Below, piece after piece: positions 43,962 through 53,471 of a stretch of DNA of 64,000 bases. How positions within the stretch are numbered: the first letter of the stretch is position 1; each line of letters opens with the position of its first letter. Origin of the DNA: Sphingomonas changbaiensis NBRC 104936. GTDB taxonomy: Bacteria; Pseudomonadota; Alphaproteobacteria; Sphingomonadales; Sphingomonadaceae. Both the position numbers and the translations under genes were made by a program. Where the stretch lies: positions 166,879-230,878 of the forward strand of contig NZ_BBWU01000048.1 of assembly GCF_000974765.1 (NCBI RefSeq). Direction: 5' to 3'. Below the pieces are notes generated by a model. The model made no database searches and was not told the origin of the DNA. It was given only the letters and a program-made list of their open reading frames with translations.

Positions 43962-45887
43962 ATGACTCAGGCCCCCGAAGTCCCGCTGATCGAGCGCGCG
44001 AAACTGTTCGGAAATCCGGTGAAGGCACAAGGAAGGATCAGTCCGGACGGGCGCTGGCTGTCATGGCTGGCCCCGCGCGATGGCGTGATGAACCTGTGGC
44101 TTGCGCCCGCGTCCGGTGCCGGCGACGCGCGGCCGATGACGGCGGAAAAGGCTCGGCCGATCTCCCAATATCTCTGGGCCGCGGACAGTCGGGCGTTGCT
44201 CTATGTGCAGGACAAGGCGGGGGACGAGAATTTCCTGCTCTACCGCGTGGACATCGAAAGCGGGGCCGACACCTGCCTGACGCCGTTCGAGAATACGCGG
44301 GTGGTGATCGTCGGCACCTCGGTGACGAAGCGCGACCGCATCCTGGTCGGCCTCAACAATCGTGACCCGCAGTGGCACGACGTGCACGAACTGGATCTCG
44401 CGACCGGCGCGCTGACCGAAATCATGCGCGGCGACGGCTTTGCCGGCTTCCTCGCCGACGATTCGCTCACGCTGCGAATTGCCGTCCGCCCGAATGCAGA
44501 CGGAGGCATGGACTTTTTTCGCGTCGACGGTGGCGCGGTCGCGGCGGAACCCTTCGCCGCCACGACGCTGGATGACGCGCTGACGACTCAGCCGGCTGGT
44601 TTCACGACCGATGGCGGAACGCTCTACTGGATCGACAGCCGGGGCCGGAACACCGCCGCGCTGGTTGCCGAAGACATGCCGACAGGAAAGCGAACCGTTC
44701 TGGCGGAGGATTCCCGCGCCGATATCGGCCATGTGCTGACGCACCCGTCGACCGGCATCGCCGAGGCCTATGCGGTCGATTACCTGACAAAGGAATGGGT
44801 CGGGCTCGATCAGGCGATCGGGGCGACGCTCGAGCGGCTGAAGCAGCTGCTCAGCGGCGATGTCGAGGTCAGCTCGCGCACCGAGGACGATCGGAAATGG
44901 ACCGTCGCGGTCGATCCGATCACCGGGCCGCCGGCGGTGTATCTCTACGATCGCGACACGGAGGCGCTCGATCTGTTCTACATCTCGCGGCCGGAGCTGG
45001 AACATGCGCCGCTGGTGCCGATGCGCCCGGTCGAGATCGCCGCGCGCGACGGGCTGACGCTGATTTCCTATCTGTCGCTTCCGTATGTGTCGGACGTGAA
45101 GCGCAGCGGCATCCCGGACGCGCCGCTGCCGATGGTTCTGTTGGTGCATGGCGGCCCCTGGGCGCGCGACCGGCACGGCTATAACCCTTACCACCAGTGG
45201 CTCGCCAACCGCGGTTATGCGGTGCTGTCGGTCAATTTCCGCGGCTCAACCGGGTTCGGGAAAAGCTTCATCTCCGCGGGCGACCTGCAATGGGGCGCGA
45301 AGATGCACGACGACCTGCTCGATGCCGTCGCATGGGCGATCGACCGCGGCATCGCGCAGGCGGACAGGATCGCGATCATGGGCGGCTCCTATGGCGGCTA
45401 TGCGACGCTCGCCGGGCTCACTTTCACGCCGGATGTGTTTGCGTGCGGGGTCGACATTGTGGGCCCATCCAATCTCGAAACGCTGCTGCAGACGATCCCG
45501 CCCTATTGGAAGCCGCTCATCGAGCAATTCCACCAGCGCATGGGCAATCCGGAGACCGCGGACGGCCTGCGTCTCCTTCGCGACCGTTCCCCGCTGCACA
45601 AGGCGGACCGGATCCGGCGGCCGTTGCTGATCGGGCAAGGCGCCAACGATCCGCGCGTCAAGCAGGCTGAATCGGACCAGATCGTGTCGGCGATGAAAGA
45701 GCGGAACATTCCGGTCAGCTATGTGCTTTTCCCGGACGAAGGGCACGGCTTTGCGCGCCCGGAAAACAATATCGCGTTCAACGCGATTGCCGAGGAGTTC
45801 CTGGCCGCGAATCTGGGCGGCCGCTTCGAACCGCCGGGGGAAACGATCGCGGCGTCCACCGCGCAATTCCTGACCCAGGCGCGGTAA
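43962..45887 (+). CDS. S9 family prolyl oligopeptidase-like peptidase
   Basis: 641 residues. N-terminal beta-propeller (about 1-390), C-terminal alpha/beta hydrolase with LLVHGGPWARD, nucleophile IMGGSYGGYATL, Asp in GANDPRVKQAES and His in PDEGHGF. No signal peptide, so cytoplasmic. Start taken at the ATG 43962; an upstream in-frame start at 43902 would add 20 basic residues. Divergent from the PEP-CTERM gene across 155 bases where no clear promoter could be assigned. Confidence 0.9.
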   Translation: MTQAPEVPLIERAKLFGNPVKAQGRISPDGRWLSWLAPRDGVMNLWLAPASGAGDARPMTAEKARPISQYLWAADSRALLYVQDKAGDENFLLYRVDIESGADTCLTPFENTRVVIVGTSVTKRDRILVGLNNRDPQWHDVHELDLATGALTEIMRGDGFAGFLADDSLTLRIAVRPNADGGMDFFRVDGGAVAAEPFAATTLDDALTTQPAGFTTDGGTLYWIDSRGRNTAALVAEDMPTGKRTVLAEDSRADIGHVLTHPSTGIAEAYAVDYLTKEWVGLDQAIGATLERLKQLLSGDVEVSSRTEDDRKWTVAVDPITGPPAVYLYDRDTEALDLFYISRPELEHAPLVPMRPVEIAARDGLTLISYLSLPYVSDVKRSGIPDAPLPMVLLVHGGPWARDRHGYNPYHQWLANRGYAVLSVNFRGSTGFGKSFISAGDLQWGAKMHDDLLDAVAWAIDRGIAQADRIAIMGGSYGGYATLAGLTFTPDVFACGVDIVGPSNLETLLQTIPPYWKPLIEQFHQRMGNPETADGLRLLRDRSPLHKADRIRRPLLIGQGANDPRVKQAESDQIVSAMKERNIPVSYVLFPDEGHGFARPENNIAFNAIAEEFLAANLGGRFEPPGETIAASTAQFLTQAR

Positions 45888-45951
45888 CCGTGAATCTGTT
45901 GGTAACGGCGATCCGCCGCCGCTAACGGAGGGCGCCAACAAGGGTGATCAC

Positions 45952-47295
45952 ATGAAGATTGCGATGATCGGATCGGGCTATGTCGGGCTCGTGTCCGGGG
46001 CCTGTTTCTCCGATTTCGGCCATGACGTGGTGTGCGTCGACAAGGACACGGCCAAGATCAAGGCGCTGGAAGCCGGCCGCATGCCGATCTTCGAGCCTGG
46101 GCTCGACCAGCTTGTCGCCAGCAACGTTAAGGCCGGGCGGCTGTCGTTTACGACCGATCTGCAGGCGGGCGTCGCGGGCGCCGACGCGGTGTTCATCGCG
46201 GTCGGGACGCCGTCGCGCCGCGGCGACGGCCATGCCGATCTGTCCTATGTCTTCGCCGCCGCGAAGGAGATCGCCCAGGCTGCCGAAAAGCCGTGCGTGG
46301 TGGTCACCAAGTCCACCGTCCCCGTCGGCACCGGCGACAAGGTTGAAGCGATCCTGAAGGAGACGCGGCCGAACTTCGCCTGGTCTGTGGTGTCCAACCC
46401 CGAATTCCTGCGCGAAGGGGCGGCGATCGGCGACTTCAAGCGGCCCGACCGGATCGTCGTCGGCACCGAAGACGCCAAGGCGCAGGACGTGATGCGTGAA
46501 GTCTACCGGCCGCTCTATCTGAATGCCGCGCCGATCCTGTTCACCGGACGGCGCACCGCCGAGCTGATCAAATATGCCGCGAACGCCTTTCTCGCGACCA
46601 AGATCAGCTTCATCAACGAACTCGCGGACCTGGCCGAGCAGGTCGGCGCCGATGTGAAGGACGTGTCGCGCGGCATCGGCCTCGACAACCGGATCGGCGG
46701 CAAATTCCTCCACGCGGGGCCTGGCTATGGCGGCTCGTGCTTCCCCAAGGACACGCTCGCGCTGCTGAGGACGGCGGAAGAATATGACACGCCCTTGCGC
46801 ATCGTTCACGCGACGGTCGAGGCGAACGATCTGCGCAAGGAAGCGATGGGTCACAAGGTCGTTCGTGCGCTGGGCGGTTCGGCCCAGGGCAAGCGCGTCG
46901 GACTGCTTGGCTTGACCTTCAAGCCGAACACCGATGACATGCGCGACGCCCCCGCGCTCGATATCGTCCGCGTCCTGCGCGAGGCGGGCGCGGAGATTGC
47001 GGCCCATGACCCCGAAGGCATGGAGCAGGCCCGAGCGATACTGGGCGAGCTCGATTACAAGCAGAGCCCGTACGAGGTCGCAAAGGACGCCGATGCGCTG
47101 GTGCTCGTGACCGAATGGGATGCGTTTCGCGCGCTCGACCTGAAGCGGTTGGCCGCAGCGATGCGGCGGCCGGTGCTTGTCGACCTGCGCAACGTCTACA
47201 ACCCCGCCGAGGCGGAAAAGGCCGGCCTTGCCTATCACGGCGTCGGCCGCGGCGTGGCCGGAGCGGAAACCCCGCTCGAGCAGAAGGTCGCTTGA
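45952..47295 (+). CDS. ugd: UDP-glucose 6-dehydrogenase
   Basis: 447 residues. Oxidises UDP-glucose twice to UDP-glucuronate with NAD. MIGSGYVGLVSGACFSDFGH (NAD), TVPVGTGDKVEAIL, SNPEFLREGAAIGDF, catalytic Cys in GYGGSCFPKDT and FKPNTDDMRDAPALDI are all present. Product feeds exopolysaccharide synthesis and could feed the UDP-glucuronate decarboxylase domain at 23086-24099. 25 bases before the flippase gene. Confidence 0.96.
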   Translation: MKIAMIGSGYVGLVSGACFSDFGHDVVCVDKDTAKIKALEAGRMPIFEPGLDQLVASNVKAGRLSFTTDLQAGVAGADAVFIAVGTPSRRGDGHADLSYVFAAAKEIAQAAEKPCVVVTKSTVPVGTGDKVEAILKETRPNFAWSVVSNPEFLREGAAIGDFKRPDRIVVGTEDAKAQDVMREVYRPLYLNAAPILFTGRRTAELIKYAANAFLATKISFINELADLAEQVGADVKDVSRGIGLDNRIGGKFLHAGPGYGGSCFPKDTLALLRTAEEYDTPLRIVHATVEANDLRKEAMGHKVVRALGGSAQGKRVGLLGLTFKPNTDDMRDAPALDIVRVLREAGAEIAAHDPEGMEQARAILGELDYKQSPYEVAKDADALVLVTEWDAFRALDLKRLAAAMRRPVLVDLRNVYNPAEAEKAGLAYHGVGRGVAGAETPLEQKVA

Positions 47296-47320
47296 TCCGC
47301 GTGCGGGACGGGGGCCGCGG

Positions 47321-48790
47321 ATGAGCGTCAGTCGGAACGTCACCTACAATCTGGTCGGGTCGGTGCTGCCGGTGCTGCTCGCGCTGGTCACGGTGCCGAT
47401 CTACCTCCACCTGGTGGGCTCGGACCGGTACGGCGTGCTTGCGATCGCCTGGCTGCTGCTCGGCTATTTCGGCCTGTTCGACCTGGGGCTCGGCCGCGCG
47501 ACGACCTACAGCATCGCGGCCCTGAAGGATGCCGATCCGCAGGAACGCGCGGACGTGTTCTGGACCGCGATCTTCACCAACATCGCGATGGGACTGATCG
47601 GCGGCCTCGTGCTGTGGGCCGCCGCCGACTTCTTCTTCGACCAGGTATTCAAGGTCGACCCCCGGCTGCGGCCCGAAATCCTCGCCAGCGTTCCCTGGCT
47701 CGCTTTGTCGGTGCCGATCGCGACGCTGACCGGCGTGCTGAGCGGCGCGCTCACCGGGCGTGAGCGGTTCCTGGAGGTCAACACCGTGTCGGTGCTGTCC
47801 ACCACGCTGTTCCAGATATTCCCGATCGCCGTGGCGCTCGCCTGGGGCCCGAATCTCAGCCAGTTGCTCGCGGCTGCGGTGCTGGCGCGCGCAATCGCGA
47901 TCGGAGTGCTCTGGTGGCGCTGCCATGTCTCGATCACGGCCGGGCAGCGGCACCGCTTCGTGATGTCGCAGGCGCGCGAACTGCTCGGCTATGGCAGCTG
48001 GGTGACGATCACAGGCTTGTTCGGTCCGATCTTGGTCATCCTCGACCGCTTCGCGATCGGCGCAGTGCTCGGCGCGACGGCGGTCACCATCTATACCCTC
48101 CCGTTCCAGCTGGCGCAGCGGATCACCATCTTCCCGCAGGCGGTCGTCACGGCCGTCTTCCCCAAGCTTCCGACGGCCAGCCCGGAAGAGCGGAGCGAGC
48201 TCGGCGAGAAATCGATCCGCGTGCTGCTCGCGACCATCAGTCTGCCGATCCTGGGCATGATCTACGTGCTGCACCCGTTTCTCGACCTCTGGGTCGGCAC
48301 GAAGATCGGGCCGCAGGCGGCCGAAGTCGGCACGCTGATCGTGTTCGGATATTGGGCCAATGCGTTCGCGATCGTGCCCTATAGCTGGATGCAGGGATCG
48401 GGCCGGCCCGACCTCGTCACCAAGGTGCTGCTGCTCCAGATTCCGCCCTATCTCGTGCTGCTCTATTTCGGGATGAAGGAATTCGGCCTGATCGGCTGCG
48501 CTGCGGTGTTCGCGATCCGTTGCTCGGTCGATTTCCTGATGATGTGGTGGGCGTCGCGCCGTCGCGTCCATCCGGTGCCGCTGATCGCGACCGTCGCGGC
48601 GCCGTTGCTGGCGGGCGTGATCCTTTCCAACTCGATGAGCTATTGGGACCCGCTCTGGTGGCTCAGCGGGCTGGTGCTGGCCGCGGTGGTCGGCCTGCTC
48701 TGCTGGAGGATCGCGCCGCCGGAGCTGATCGAGAAGGGCCGGGCGCTGCTGCAGGCCCGGTTCGGGCGGAAGCTGCGCGGAACGCCTTAG
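47321..48790 (+). CDS. Polysaccharide flippase (Wzx/RfbX-like)
   Basis: 489 residues with about 12-14 membrane helices. The start VSRNVTYNLVGSVLPVLLAL and LVGSDRYGVLAIAWLLLGYF belong to the polysaccharide transport (MVF) family. Flips lipid-linked glycan units across the inner membrane. ATG at 47321; the longer frame from 47177 overlaps ugd. Convergent with the TonB receptor, stops overlapping by four bases. Confidence 0.9.
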   Translation: MSVSRNVTYNLVGSVLPVLLALVTVPIYLHLVGSDRYGVLAIAWLLLGYFGLFDLGLGRATTYSIAALKDADPQERADVFWTAIFTNIAMGLIGGLVLWAAADFFFDQVFKVDPRLRPEILASVPWLALSVPIATLTGVLSGALTGRERFLEVNTVSVLSTTLFQIFPIAVALAWGPNLSQLLAAAVLARAIAIGVLWWRCHVSITAGQRHRFVMSQARELLGYGSWVTITGLFGPILVILDRFAIGAVLGATAVTIYTLPFQLAQRITIFPQAVVTAVFPKLPTASPEERSELGEKSIRVLLATISLPILGMIYVLHPFLDLWVGTKIGPQAAEVGTLIVFGYWANAFAIVPYSWMQGSGRPDLVTKVLLLQIPPYLVLLYFGMKEFGLIGCAAVFAIRCSVDFLMMWWASRRRVHPVPLIATVAAPLLAGVILSNSMSYWDPLWWLSGLVLAAVVGLLCWRIAPPELIEKGRALLQARFGRKLRGTP

Positions 48791-50811
48791 CCGCCGAACC
48801 GGACGCCCAACCAGAGCGTGCGCGGGGTTGCGCGTTCGATCACGCCGTCCGCCGATACTGCCGCTTCGACGCGCGTGTCGGTGAGGTTCTCGGCGCGCGC
48901 TTCCAGTGACAGGCCTTTGCGGAGCGGAACCGCCAATCGAGCATCGAGCGTCAGCGCGTCGCGAAGGCTGCGGGTGTTCTGATCGTCCTCGAACTGGCTG
49001 GAGACGTAACGCAGCGTGGCTGACGCCTGCAGCGCGCGGCCGGTCCAGGCGAGCGTGCCGGACGCGGTGTGGCGGGGCGTCTGCGCCGGCCGCAGCCCGT
49101 CCAGGGGCGCAGCAAGGCCGGAGGCGCGCACGCGTGCATCGGTGAGTGCATAGGATGCTCCGAGCCGCCAGGCACCGAGTGTCGCGGCCCCGTCCAGTTC
49201 CAGCCCGCGGGATCGGATCGCGTCGAGATTCTGGCGCACGCGGTAGAAGCCGGCTGCGGAGACGAAGCCGACGCCGGGAAAATTGCCCGGGCCTCGCGCG
49301 ACGGTGACATTGGCGATCGCGTTCTCCAGGCGATTGTCGAACACCGTCGCGCCAAGGCGGACCGTCGGTGCCGGCCGGAACTCGACCCCCAGCTCCCCGC
49401 CCTGGAGCCGCTCAGGCGACAGCGCCGCGTTCGCCGCGGTCGCGTCGGCGCCGACCCGGAACGGACGATACAGCTCGTTGAGCGTCGGCAGTCGCCACCC
49501 GGCATAGGCGGCGGCGCGAAGCGTCACTGTGTCGGCGGCATGCCATGCGATCCCGGCGCGGCCGGTCGGTTCCCAGCCGCTGCGATCGGGGAAGTGGCTG
49601 TCGGTCAGCGGCGCTGCGGTCGCGAGCGTGCGCTCGGCGAGAAAACCGTCGCGGATCGACCATCGGTCGAGGCGCCCGCCTGCGCTCAAGGTTACGCCGC
49701 CGAGCGTCCAGGACAGATCGGCAAAGGCGCCGACGGTGCTGCTCACGCCACCCGCAAGGCGACCGCGCGTCGGCGCGCCGTTCACGAAAGTGAACAGCTC
49801 TTCGGTGCGGCCGCTCGTTCGCCGCCAGTCGGCGCCGGCGCGCAGGTCGATATCGGCCCCAAGCGGCGGTGCCACTTCTAGACGCGCGCCCAGCCCGGTC
49901 GCTGGCGTATTGTACTGGTCGAGCACTTGGGATGCGGCGCTGCGATCGTCGTTGACCGAGGCGAACTGGCTCTGGAAGGCGCGGGTCTGGAGATAGGCAA
50001 GCGCGGAAAAGCCCCAATCGCCGTGGCCGACCAGCCTCAGGCTCGCGTCGGCGCCGTCGCTGCCGTCGCGGGTGAAGGCCGTGCCGCGCTCCCGTCGGTC
50101 GGTGAAGGCGATAAGATTGGCCTGGAGCTCCGTCGTCTCGCCGACCGGGATCACTCCGCGCGCGGCGACGCTGGCCTGTTCGTAGGGCGCCGGACGGTCG
50201 GCCGGCCCGCGCTGGCCGGCCACGATCGGAACGAAGCCGTCCCCACGGGCATAATCGGCGGACAGTGTGGCGAAGCCGCCGCCGAGCCTGGCGCTGGCCA
50301 ATGCGTCCGCTTCGACCGACTCGCGGCTGCCGTAAGCAAGATGCGCACCGATCGGCGGCAGCTCGCCGGGTCCGGCGCTGGTCAGTTCGATCGTGCCGGC
50401 GAGCGCGCCCGGGCCGAACACGCCGCTGCCGCCGCCCCGCGTGATGCGCACCTGGCCGAGCCGCTCCGGCGCATAGGCCGGAAACGCGACCCAGCCGCCG
50501 AACGGATCGGCCTGGGGCACGCCGTCGAGGATCAGCAGCGCCCTGCTTGCTGCATTGCCGCCAAGGCCGCGCAGCGTCACGCCCTGGCTGGTCGGGTTGG
50601 CAGAGCGCGAATCCGAACGGCGGAATTGCTGGAGCCCGGCGACGTCGCGCAGCACATCTTCCAGCCGCCCGCTGGCGCTTTGCTCCAGGCGCGTGCGGTC
50701 GATCGTGACGATGTCGTAGGCGACGTCGCCCGGTGTTTCGCTCAGGCCTCGACCGGTGACGATGATATCGGGGCCCAAAGCAGCGGCGGCGAGGAGGGGA
50801 AGGACGAACAC
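48787..50811 (-). CDS. TonB-dependent outer-membrane receptor (BtuB-like)
   Basis: 674 residues. Very short signal peptide (FVLPLLAAAALG), TonB-box region, plug domain (LEDVLRDVAGLQQFRRSD, GVTLRGLGGNAASRALLILD, GVPQADPFGGW, RITRGGGSGVFGPGALAG) and a 22-strand barrel ending in TPRTLWLGVRFGG with the terminal aromatic-type pattern. Resembles vitamin B12/siderophore receptors; ligand unknown. GTG start at 50811 with GGGAG close upstream. No Fur box or cobalamin riboswitch was seen upstream, where a family A repeat sits instead. Confidence 0.9.
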   Translation of the reverse strand: MFVLPLLAAAALGPDIIVTGRGLSETPGDVAYDIVTIDRTRLEQSASGRLEDVLRDVAGLQQFRRSDSRSANPTSQGVTLRGLGGNAASRALLILDGVPQADPFGGWVAFPAYAPERLGQVRITRGGGSGVFGPGALAGTIELTSAGPGELPPIGAHLAYGSRESVEADALASARLGGGFATLSADYARGDGFVPIVAGQRGPADRPAPYEQASVAARGVIPVGETTELQANLIAFTDRRERGTAFTRDGSDGADASLRLVGHGDWGFSALAYLQTRAFQSQFASVNDDRSAASQVLDQYNTPATGLGARLEVAPPLGADIDLRAGADWRRTSGRTEELFTFVNGAPTRGRLAGGVSSTVGAFADLSWTLGGVTLSAGGRLDRWSIRDGFLAERTLATAAPLTDSHFPDRSGWEPTGRAGIAWHAADTVTLRAAAYAGWRLPTLNELYRPFRVGADATAANAALSPERLQGGELGVEFRPAPTVRLGATVFDNRLENAIANVTVARGPGNFPGVGFVSAAGFYRVRQNLDAIRSRGLELDGAATLGAWRLGASYALTDARVRASGLAAPLDGLRPAQTPRHTASGTLAWTGRALQASATLRYVSSQFEDDQNTRSLRDALTLDARLAVPLRKGLSLEARAENLTDTRVEAAVSADGVIERATPRTLWLGVRFGG

Positions 50812-50824
50812 CGGCTCCCTATCT

Positions 50825-50901
50825 CGCTCGTCCCGAGCGAAGTCGAGGGGCGTATCTCAGAATTCCGAGCAGCGCCGCTCGACTGCGTTCGGGACGAGCG
50901 G
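50825..50901. repeat. Family A palindromic repeat
   Basis: Inverted arms 50825-50852 and 50873-50901 with core CGCTCGTCCCGAGCG and GTCGAG; a diverged relative of the repeats at 18185 and 54693. Fills the gap between the TonB receptor start and the maiA stop. Confidence 0.8.
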
Positions 50902-50903
50902 AA

Positions 50904-51533
50904 TCAGGAGCTTTGAACCCGATCCGGATGTGCCGCCGCGAACGGCTCCAGCTCCTGCAAGGCTGCGTCGATCCGCACCAGGGTCGGGAAAGCGCCCAGG
51001 TCCAGCTTGAACCGGCGTGCGTTGAACATCTGCGGCACCAGGCAGATGTCGGCGAGGTCGGGCGCGTTGCCGCCCAGATAGGTGCCGCTGCCCTCCGCCA
51101 TGCGCTCGAGCGCGACGAAGCCTTCGCGGATCCAGTGGCGATACCAGTCGTCGCGCGCGTCCTGCTCCGCGCCGAGCTGGTTCTTCAGATAGCCGAGCAC
51201 GCGCAGATTGTTCAGCGGGTGAATGTCGCACGCGATCAGCAGCGCCTGGGCCAGCGTCTTCGCGCGGCGAGCAGGATCGCGCGACACGAACGCCGGCTCG
51301 GGAAAACGCGCGTCGAGATAATCGAGGATCGCCAGCGATTGGGTCAGCTGGTGTCCGTCGATCTCCAGCGTGGGCACGAAGCCTTGCGGATTGCGCGCCA
51401 GATTATCCGGCTCGCGCTGCTTGCCGTCCAGCAGCGAGATGTCGATCCGCTCATATTCGACGCGCTTCAGGTTGAGCCCAATCCGCACGCGGTAGCTGGC
51501 GGAGGAACGGAAATAGTCGAACAGGCGGATCAT
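50904..51533 (-). CDS. maiA: Maleylacetoacetate isomerase (zeta-class glutathione transferase)
   Basis: 209 residues. N-terminal thioredoxin-like domain with the zeta-class motif FRSSASYRVRIGLNLK (active-site SSxSxRVRI), LARNPQGFVPTLEIDG and TQSLAILDYLD; helical C-terminal domain with CDIHPLNNLRVLGYL. Isomerises maleylacetoacetate in tyrosine breakdown. Overlaps mtnP by four bases. Confidence 0.93.
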   Translation of the reverse strand: MIRLFDYFRSSASYRVRIGLNLKRVEYERIDISLLDGKQREPDNLARNPQGFVPTLEIDGHQLTQSLAILDYLDARFPEPAFVSRDPARRAKTLAQALLIACDIHPLNNLRVLGYLKNQLGAEQDARDDWYRHWIREGFVALERMAEGSGTYLGGNAPDLADICLVPQMFNARRFKLDLGAFPTLVRIDAALQELEPFAAAHPDRVQSS

Positions 51534-52396
51534 TGGAGCGCTCTCCCCGCAATTGCGTCCAGCTTCGCCATCAGCGCACGATCGCGCGCCTCGGGCGCGG
51601 TGACGATCGCCACGTCGAGGCAGGTGTCGATCGGGCTCGGCTCGCGCGTGGGCGGCAGCAGGCGGGCGAGCTCGACGATCGTCTGCCGCGCCTTGCCGGC
51701 ATTGTCGTGCATCACGCGCATCACTTCCGTCACCTCGACATGGGCTTCGTCGTTGCGCCAGCAGTCATAATCGGTGACCATGCCGACCAAGGCGTACGGA
51801 AGCTCCGCCTCGCGCGCGAGCTTGGCTTCCGGCATGCCCGTCATGCCGATGATGTCCGCCCCCCAGGCGCGATACATATGGCTTTCCGCGCGCGTGCCGA
51901 ACTGCGGCCCCTCGATCGCGACATAGGTGCCGCCTTCGGTCACATCCGCCCCGGCCCGGGTCGCGGCCGCCGCGGCGAAGCCGGCCAGGCGCGGGCAGAC
52001 GGGATCGGCCATCGACACATGGGCGACCAGGCCCGAACCGAAAAAGCTGTTCGCGCGCAGCCGCGTATTGTCGATGAACTGATCGACGACGACGAAGCGG
52101 CCGGGCGGCAGCTCTTCCCTGAGCGATCCGACGGCGGAGAGGGCGATCAGGTCGGTGCAGCCGATCCGCTTCATTGCGTCGATATTGGCGCGATAGTTGA
52201 GCTCCGACGGGGAGATCGGATGCCCACGCCCGTGACGCGGAAGAAAGGCGAAGCGGATGCCGGCGATGGTGCCGGTCAGAATCTGGTCGGAAGGCGGGCC
52301 CCATGGAGTGTCGATCGTCTGCCATTCGGCGTTTTCAAGCGCGTCGACGGCGTAAAGGCCGGATCCGCCCAGAACCCCCACAAACCAGTCGCTCAT
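51530..52396 (-). CDS. mtnP: S-methyl-5'-thioadenosine phosphorylase
   Basis: 288 residues. GVLGGSGLYAVDALENAEWQ, LPRHGRGHPISPSELNYRAN, IALSAVGSLREELPPG, and VAIEGPQFGTRAESHMYRAW with GMTGMPEAKLAREAELPYA define the MTAP family. Splits methylthioadenosine to adenine and methylthioribose 1-phosphate. The ATG at 52396 (GGAG six bases upstream) is preferred over a GTG at 52399. Confidence 0.95.
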   Translation of the reverse strand: MSDWFVGVLGGSGLYAVDALENAEWQTIDTPWGPPSDQILTGTIAGIRFAFLPRHGRGHPISPSELNYRANIDAMKRIGCTDLIALSAVGSLREELPPGRFVVVDQFIDNTRLRANSFFGSGLVAHVSMADPVCPRLAGFAAAAATRAGADVTEGGTYVAIEGPQFGTRAESHMYRAWGADIIGMTGMPEAKLAREAELPYALVGMVTDYDCWRNDEAHVEVTEVMRVMHDNAGKARQTIVELARLLPPTREPSPIDTCLDVAIVTAPEARDRALMAKLDAIAGRALQ

Positions 52397-52406
52397 CACT
52401 CACTCC

Positions 52407-52496
52407 GGTTTGGGCTGAGCTTGTCGAAGCCCTCCCTTTTTCTTGCGTCACGGTGCGTAGAAAGAAGGGAGGCCTTCGACAAGCTCAGGCCAAACC
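52407..52496. repeat. Family B palindromic repeat, copy 1
   Basis: Inverted arms of about 32 bases (52407-52438 and 52465-52496) with core GGGCTGAGCTTGTCGAAGCC. Same element at 56626-56708 and 59009-59096. Lies between the mtnP start and the cytochrome gene stop. Confidence 0.88.
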
Positions 52497-52520
52497 GAGT
52501 TTGTGAACGGCCGAAGGGGC

Positions 52521-53471
52521 TTACTTCATCCCCGCAATATAATCCCGCACCAGCGCCACGCCCTCCTGGTGCACCATCGACCGGCCCAGCTCCGGCATCG
52601 CGACGCCCGGTTCGGTGCTGTTCATCCGGTAGAGCAGGATCGACAGGTCCGGCTTGCCCGGCGCGATCGCGACTTCCAGTCCGCCGCTGCCGCGCCCGGC
52701 CGCGACCGGCGTCTTGCCGATGCCGCGCGCGACCGGGTCGGCTTCTTCCCAGGTGAGATAGAGACCGCTGTTGCTCGCGGCCCCCGCGCGGTTGTGGCAG
52801 TGGCCGCAATTGACGTCCAGATAGGCGCGGGCTCGGGCCGCGACCGGTGCCTGAAGGTCGTCCCAGCGCGGCAGCTTCGGTCCGGCGGGGGCACGGTCGA
52901 GCAGGCCGGCTTTCACCAGATCGTCGAGCAAGGGCTGGGCAAGATTGCGCGCCTTGGGACCAATCGGCTCAATGGAGCCGGCCAGCTGATGGCATTCCTT
53001 GCACTGGTTCTGGTTCGGCACCGCGTAGCTGATCGGCTGGCCATGCACCTCGACCGGAATGCGCGTGCCGCCCCGCCTCAGCTCCGCCTCGTTGCCGTTC
53101 CAGACATAGGGCAGCGCGACCCAGCCGCTCGCGCGCCGCATCAGTACGCGGGTCTCGAGCTTCCGGCCGGGATAGCCGAACGTCTTGATCAGCGCAGAAC
53201 CGATCGGGAAATCGAGCAGGCCGTCGCCGCGGTATGTGATCGTCTTGCTGGCGGGCACGTAGAGGAAGCGCTCCTTTTCGGCATAGTCGGAAAAGAGCGG
53301 TGTATTGAGCGTATAGGGGTGGACGCGCGGGCGGGGCTTGCCGTCCCTGAAAAAGCCGAAGTCCGACAGCTTCGGCGGCAGCGTGTCGCCCAGGATCAGT
53401 GCGTCATTGACGCCCGGCGGCGCGGCGCTCGCGAGCAGCATCCAGCCTGCAAGGCAGGCGAGCAGCCTCAC
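52521..53471 (-). CDS. SO2930-type diheme c-type cytochrome
   Basis: 316 residues. A hydrophobic start (RLLACLAGWMLLASAAP) is the export signal. Two heme sites: CKECH (157-161) and CGHCH (222-226). A preceding beta domain has LPPKLSDFGFF and YTLNTPLFSDYAEKERF, typical of the SO2930 family. The GTG at 53471 overlaps the stop of the beta-helix gene, and the pair is a recurrent arrangement, so they probably work together in the periplasm; substrate unknown. Confidence 0.85.
   Translation of the reverse strand: MRLLACLAGWMLLASAAPPGVNDALILGDTLPPKLSDFGFFRDGKPRPRVHPYTLNTPLFSDYAEKERFLYVPASKTITYRGDGLLDFPIGSALIKTFGYPGRKLETRVLMRRASGWVALPYVWNGNEAELRRGGTRIPVEVHGQPISYAVPNQNQCKECHQLAGSIEPIGPKARNLAQPLLDDLVKAGLLDRAPAGPKLPRWDDLQAPVAARARAYLDVNCGHCHNRAGAASNSGLYLTWEEADPVARGIGKTPVAAGRGSGGLEVAIAPGKPDLSILLYRMNSTEPGVAMPELGRSMVHQEGVALVRDYIAGMK

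Noticed and set aside
50812..50903. Region upstream of the BtuB-like receptor checked for a cobalamin riboswitch
   Set aside because: Too short, and filled by a palindromic repeat; no B12-box-like sequence was seen.
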